The translations under genes were made by a program, and so were the position numbers. Shown here piece by piece: positions 5,884 to 7,869 of a DNA stretch of 7,869 bases (positions are counted from its first letter, which is position 1; every line of letters starts with the position of its first letter). The stretch is taken from positions 1 through 7,869 of the forward strand of contig JAITVU010000272.1 in the NCBI GenBank assembly GCA_031285645.1. Reading direction: 5' to 3'. The notes beneath the pieces are model-generated. The model was not told the DNA's origin and made no database searches. It saw nothing but the letters and a program-made list of their open reading frames with translations. Source of the DNA: Oscillospiraceae bacterium. GTDB taxonomy: Bacteria > Bacillota > Clostridia > Oscillospirales > Ruminococcaceae.

Positions 5884-6752
5884 GGCCGGTCCCCCCTTTC
5901 ATGGAAGCGCAGCAAGCGCCCGAGCGTCTTGCGCATGGCCGAGCGCTCCACGATCATATCCACAAAGCCGTGCGAGAGGAAGAATTCGGCGGACTGGAAA
6001 TCATCCGGCAGACGCTGCCGGATCGTGTTTTCAATCACGCGCCGGCCCGCGAAGCCGATGAGCACTTTTGGCTCGGCGATGATGATGTCCCCGAGCGCGG
6101 CGAAGCTGGCGGCGACGCCGCCCGTGGTGGGGTCCGTCAGGACTGTGATATAGAGCCCGCCGCTGTCGTCGTGCCGGGATACGGCGCCCGATGTTTTGGC
6201 CATCTGCATGAGGGATATAATGCCTTCCTGCATGCGCGCGCCGCCGGACGCCGTGAACATCACCACGGGAAGCTTCTTTTCTGTCGCCTTCTCAAACGCC
6301 CGCGTAATTTTTTCCCCCACAACGGACCCCATGGACGCCATCATAAAATGGGAATCCATGACGCCGATCACACAGCGGGAGCCCTCAATGGCGCACTCGC
6401 CCGTTATAATGGCCTCCTCCAAACCAGTCGCCGCCCTGAGCTGCGCGAGTTTTTCGGGGTAGCCGGGAAAATCAATGGGATTCACGCTCTTAAGCGCCGC
6501 GTCATATTCAGAGAAAGAAGTCGGGTCGGCCGTGATTTCAAGGCGCTCACGCGCCGTCAGGCGCGAATGGTAATTACAGCTCGGGCACACCTTCCCCGAG
6601 AGCGTGAAGTTCTCCATAAACTCCATCTTCTGGCAGCGCGGGCATTTAAACATCAGGTCGGCGGGAACGGACACATGCCCGTCCCCGGCGCTTTGGGCGG
6701 TTGCGGCGCCGGTCGCGCGCGATTTTACAATGGAAAAGAGATCCTCAAGCAA
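5880..6752 (-). CDS. accD: Acetyl-CoA carboxylase carboxyltransferase, beta subunit
   Basis: Partner of AccA in the alpha2beta2 carboxyltransferase. 290 residues from the start chosen here. A four-cysteine zinc ribbon is visible (C37, C40, C56, C59 in CPRC...CPSC), followed by the crotonase-type domain with TASGGARMQEG (167-177), DPTTGGVAASF (207-217) and GFAGRRVIENT (233-243). Start: the frame has a GTG at 6759-6761, but that GTG is part of GAGGTGA, an excellent ribosome binding site match, which lies correctly before TTG 6750-6752; I therefore prefer the TTG (MLEDLFSIVKS). If the GTG is used, the protein has 293 residues. It overlaps accA by 4 bases. Its leader contains a palindromic repeat related to the insertion at 7089-7189. 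Confidence 0.95.
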   Translation of the reverse strand: MLEDLFSIVKSRATGAATAQSAGDGHVSVPADLMFKCPRCQKMEFMENFTLSGKVCPSCNYHSRLTARERLEITADPTSFSEYDAALKSVNPIDFPGYPEKLAQLRAATGLEEAIITGECAIEGSRCVIGVMDSHFMMASMGSVVGEKITRAFEKATEKKLPVVMFTASGGARMQEGIISLMQMAKTSGAVSRHDDSGGLYITVLTDPTTGGVAASFAALGDIIIAEPKVLIGFAGRRVIENTIRQRLPDDFQSAEFFLSHGFVDMIVERSAMRKTLGRLLRFHERGDRP

Positions 6753-6774
6753 ATGGCTCACCTCGACTTATTTC

Positions 6775-6822
6775 TATGGCGGCGGAGCGTCAATAACAAC
6801 GTTCCGGTTATTTTACTTTTGC
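6775..6822 (+). repeat. Shortened copy of the palindromic insertion element
   Basis: Begins TATGGCGGCGGA (10 of 12 identical to the left end of the 7089-7189 element read on the - strand, TATAGCGGCGGG) and ends with 6802-6822, which matches the - strand of 7093-7114 at 21 of 22 positions with one missing T. The middle of the element is missing. It lies about 15 bases upstream of the accD ribosome binding site, inside the probable accD leader. Confidence 0.6.
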
Positions 6823-6865
6823 AAAAAGCCCTATATGGGTCTATGCTCTTAGCGCTTGATTGATT

Positions 6866-6899
6866 ATGAACCGAATGCCGGCGCAGCGGGGAGGTTCAT
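6866..6899. repeat. Hairpin in the spacer before accD
   Basis: Stem ATGAACC (6866-6872) with GGTTCAT (6893-6899), with a small inner CCG/CGG pairing. No T-run on either strand, so it is not a standard terminator. No function assigned. Confidence 0.35.
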
Positions 6900-6917
6900 T
6901 TATGTTAATAATATGCG

Positions 6918-7339
6918 CTATCCGTCACTTTCAACATCAATCAGATTGATTTGCTTCTCAAAACCGCCGCGCGCATCACGTTTTTTCATGCGCAGCCCGT
7001 TCAGATCAGCTTCTGATAACCCTTTAAAATCCATTATAGACACAATCACTTCCAAAATATCCGCCAGTTCCTCAACCGCGCACTCTTCTACAGCAAAAGT
7101 AAAAATAACCGGAATGTTATTTTTCACTTTCTGCCTCATGCGGCGGGGCCTTTAATATCTTTTATTCCGCTTATTTATTCCCGCCGCTATAAGTATTCAT
7201 CAACTTCTTCTCTCAGCTTCCTGTTTAACGCGAGAAAATAATCATGATCGCCAAATGTCTCAATATCTGGTGTCCGGCCCTGCCCCGTAATGATTTCGGG
7301 TATTTTGTCACGAACCAGTTTATTGTAAACCGTTTTCAA
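6918..7339 (-). pseudogene. MazG-like nucleotide pyrophosphohydrolase, broken by an insertion
   Basis: The N-terminal piece starts at TTG 7337-7339, with AGGGTGA about 7 bases upstream, and reads MKTVYNKLVRDKIPEII...REEVDEYL before a TAG at 7187-7189. The C-terminal piece lies in another frame and carries EECAVEELADILEV and RMKKRDARGGFEKQINL. These are the two halves of the small all-alpha phosphoribosyl-ATP pyrophosphohydrolase-like (MazG-like) family, thought to hydrolyse non-canonical NTPs. Removing 7089-7189 (101 bases) joins them in frame as EYL-EECAVEELADILEV and gives 106 residues, the usual family length. As it stands only a 50-residue fragment, and perhaps a 73-residue ORF from ATG 7139, can be made; the metal-binding helices are split, so activity is unlikely. 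It sits between accC (37-base gap) and accD (165-base gap), in the same direction. Confidence 0.85.
7089..7189. mobile_element. 101-bp MITE-like palindromic insertion
   Basis: Core 7091-7189 is flanked by TA on both sides (7089-7090 and 7190-7191). It has two large hairpins: 7091-7133 (about 17 pairs with small bulges, 6-base loop) and 7140-7187 (8-bp GCGGCGGG/CCCGCCGC closing a 32-base loop). The outermost bases form a weak inverted repeat (TACAGC against TATAGC). TA duplication is typical of IS630/Tc1-mariner derivatives, while terminal hairpins would also fit an IS200/IS605-type relic; no transposase is present. It interrupts the MazG-like gene with a stop and a frameshift. Confidence 0.7.
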
Positions 7340-7376
7340 TTAATTCACCCTGTTTCCATACCCGCTGTTGCTTTTT

Positions 7377-7869
7377 CTATCCCTTTTGCCGCTCCAGCTT
7401 GCGCCCAAGCCACGCAATATCGTAGTCTCCGCGGATAAAATCGGGGTCACTGAGGATATCCAGCTGGAAGTCGACGTTGGTGTCGACGCCCTCAACGATG
7501 AACTCGGCCAAAGCCCACTTCATTTTGGCGATGGCGGCCTCCCTGGTGGGGGCGTAAGCGATGAGCTTCGCCATCATATTATCATAGTAGGGCGGGATTG
7601 TATAGCCCGCGTAAATCGCGCTGTCGAGGCGGATGCCGGGGCCGCCGGGCGTAAAGAGCGCCCGGATGGTGCCTGGGGAAGGACGGAAGCCCAAAGCGGG
7701 GTTCTCCGCGTTGATGCGGCACTCAATGGCGTGTCCCCGTAAACTGATATCCTGCTGTGTAAAAGGCAGCTTTTCGCCCATAGCCACCTGAATCTGGGTC
7801 TTGACAAGGTCCACATCCGTCACCATCTCCGTAACGGGATGCTCCACCTGGATGCGGGTGTTCATCTCC
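7377..7869 (-). CDS. accC: Biotin carboxylase subunit of acetyl-CoA carboxylase, 5' partial
   Basis: ATP-dependent carboxylation of biotin on the BCCP protein, the first half-reaction of acetyl-CoA carboxylase. Only the C-terminal 163 residues are in the window; the frame is open at the right edge, so the start lies outside. The visible part begins EMNTRIQVEHPVTE, the biotin carboxylase active-site motif with the catalytic E/N/R and the QVEH residues, followed by GHAIECRINAE, SPGTI, GIRLDSAIYAGY and PPYYDNMMAKLI. These continue into the usual C-terminal segment ending in ERQKG and TAG (7377-7379). The motif spacing matches a free-standing AccC rather than a long pyruvate or propionyl carboxylase, and the neighbours accD and accA agree. 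Confidence 0.95.
   Translation of the reverse strand, partial: EMNTRIQVEHPVTEMVTDVDLVKTQIQVAMGEKLPFTQQDISLRGHAIECRINAENPALGFRPSPGTIRALFTPGGPGIRLDSAIYAGYTIPPYYDNMMAKLIAYAPTREAAIAKMKWALAEFIVEGVDTNVDFQLDILSDPDFIRGDYDIAWLGRKLERQKG

Noticed and set aside
5215..6153. Long + strand open frame (312 codons) opposite accA/accD
   Set aside because: Same reason: it is antisense to two confidently identified overlapping genes and shows no binding site or recognisable domain.
5901..6863. Long + strand open frame (320 codons) opposite accD
   Set aside because: Shadow of the GC-rich accD codons; it has no family motifs, and the - strand frame has all AccD landmarks.

Overview
The window looks like chromosomal DNA of an anaerobic, low-redundancy Firmicute, probably a Clostridia/Oscillospirales-type gut bacterium. 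This is an inference from several signs: split acetyl-CoA carboxylase genes of Firmicute type, an aldo/keto reductase with a C-terminal 2x[4Fe-4S] domain, AGGAGG-like ribosome binding sites, sigma-A-type promoters, and GTG/TTG starts. Most genes are GC-rich, while the DinB-like gene and the spacers are visibly AT-richer.

Layout. 1-1116 (+): 3' part of a ferredoxin-type aldo/keto reductase, ending at a bidirectional terminator it shares with a convergent DinB-like gene (1210-1911, -). 1912-2169: spacer with stacked hairpins and two tandem terminators that point the + way although no + gene precedes them. 2170-3180 (-): galE with a clear promoter. 3181-3473: divergent spacer with a cloverleaf-shaped palindromic element and a very strong promoter for an HD-domain phosphohydrolase (3474-4133, +). 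4134-4590: gene-free spacer packed with hairpins, including three more elements of the same cloverleaf layout in tandem. 4655-4885 (-): acyl carrier protein with its own leader and terminator. 5074-7869 (-): accA, accD, a broken MazG-like gene, and the 3' part of accC.

How the genes work together. AccC (biotin carboxylase), AccD and AccA (carboxyltransferase beta and alpha) make malonyl-CoA, and ACP carries the growing acyl chain, so the right half is a type II fatty-acid synthesis locus. accD and accA overlap by ATGA. accC and accD, which are commonly adjacent, are separated here by about 620 bp holding a dead house-cleaning nucleotide pyrophosphohydrolase gene.

Best novelty. (1) A 101-bp palindromic, MITE-like insertion (7089-7189) breaks the MazG-like gene. 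Removing exactly 101 bp, with a TA on each side, restores one open frame of 106 codons across the conserved family core, and a shortened relative sits in the accD leader. (2) A set of compact four-way-junction elements (one outer stem plus three hairpins, almost no unpaired bases) occurs at 3287-3380, 4325-4391, 4411-4482 and 4490-4572. They share architecture but mostly not sequence. All structures were paired by hand; no folding energies or database searches were run.
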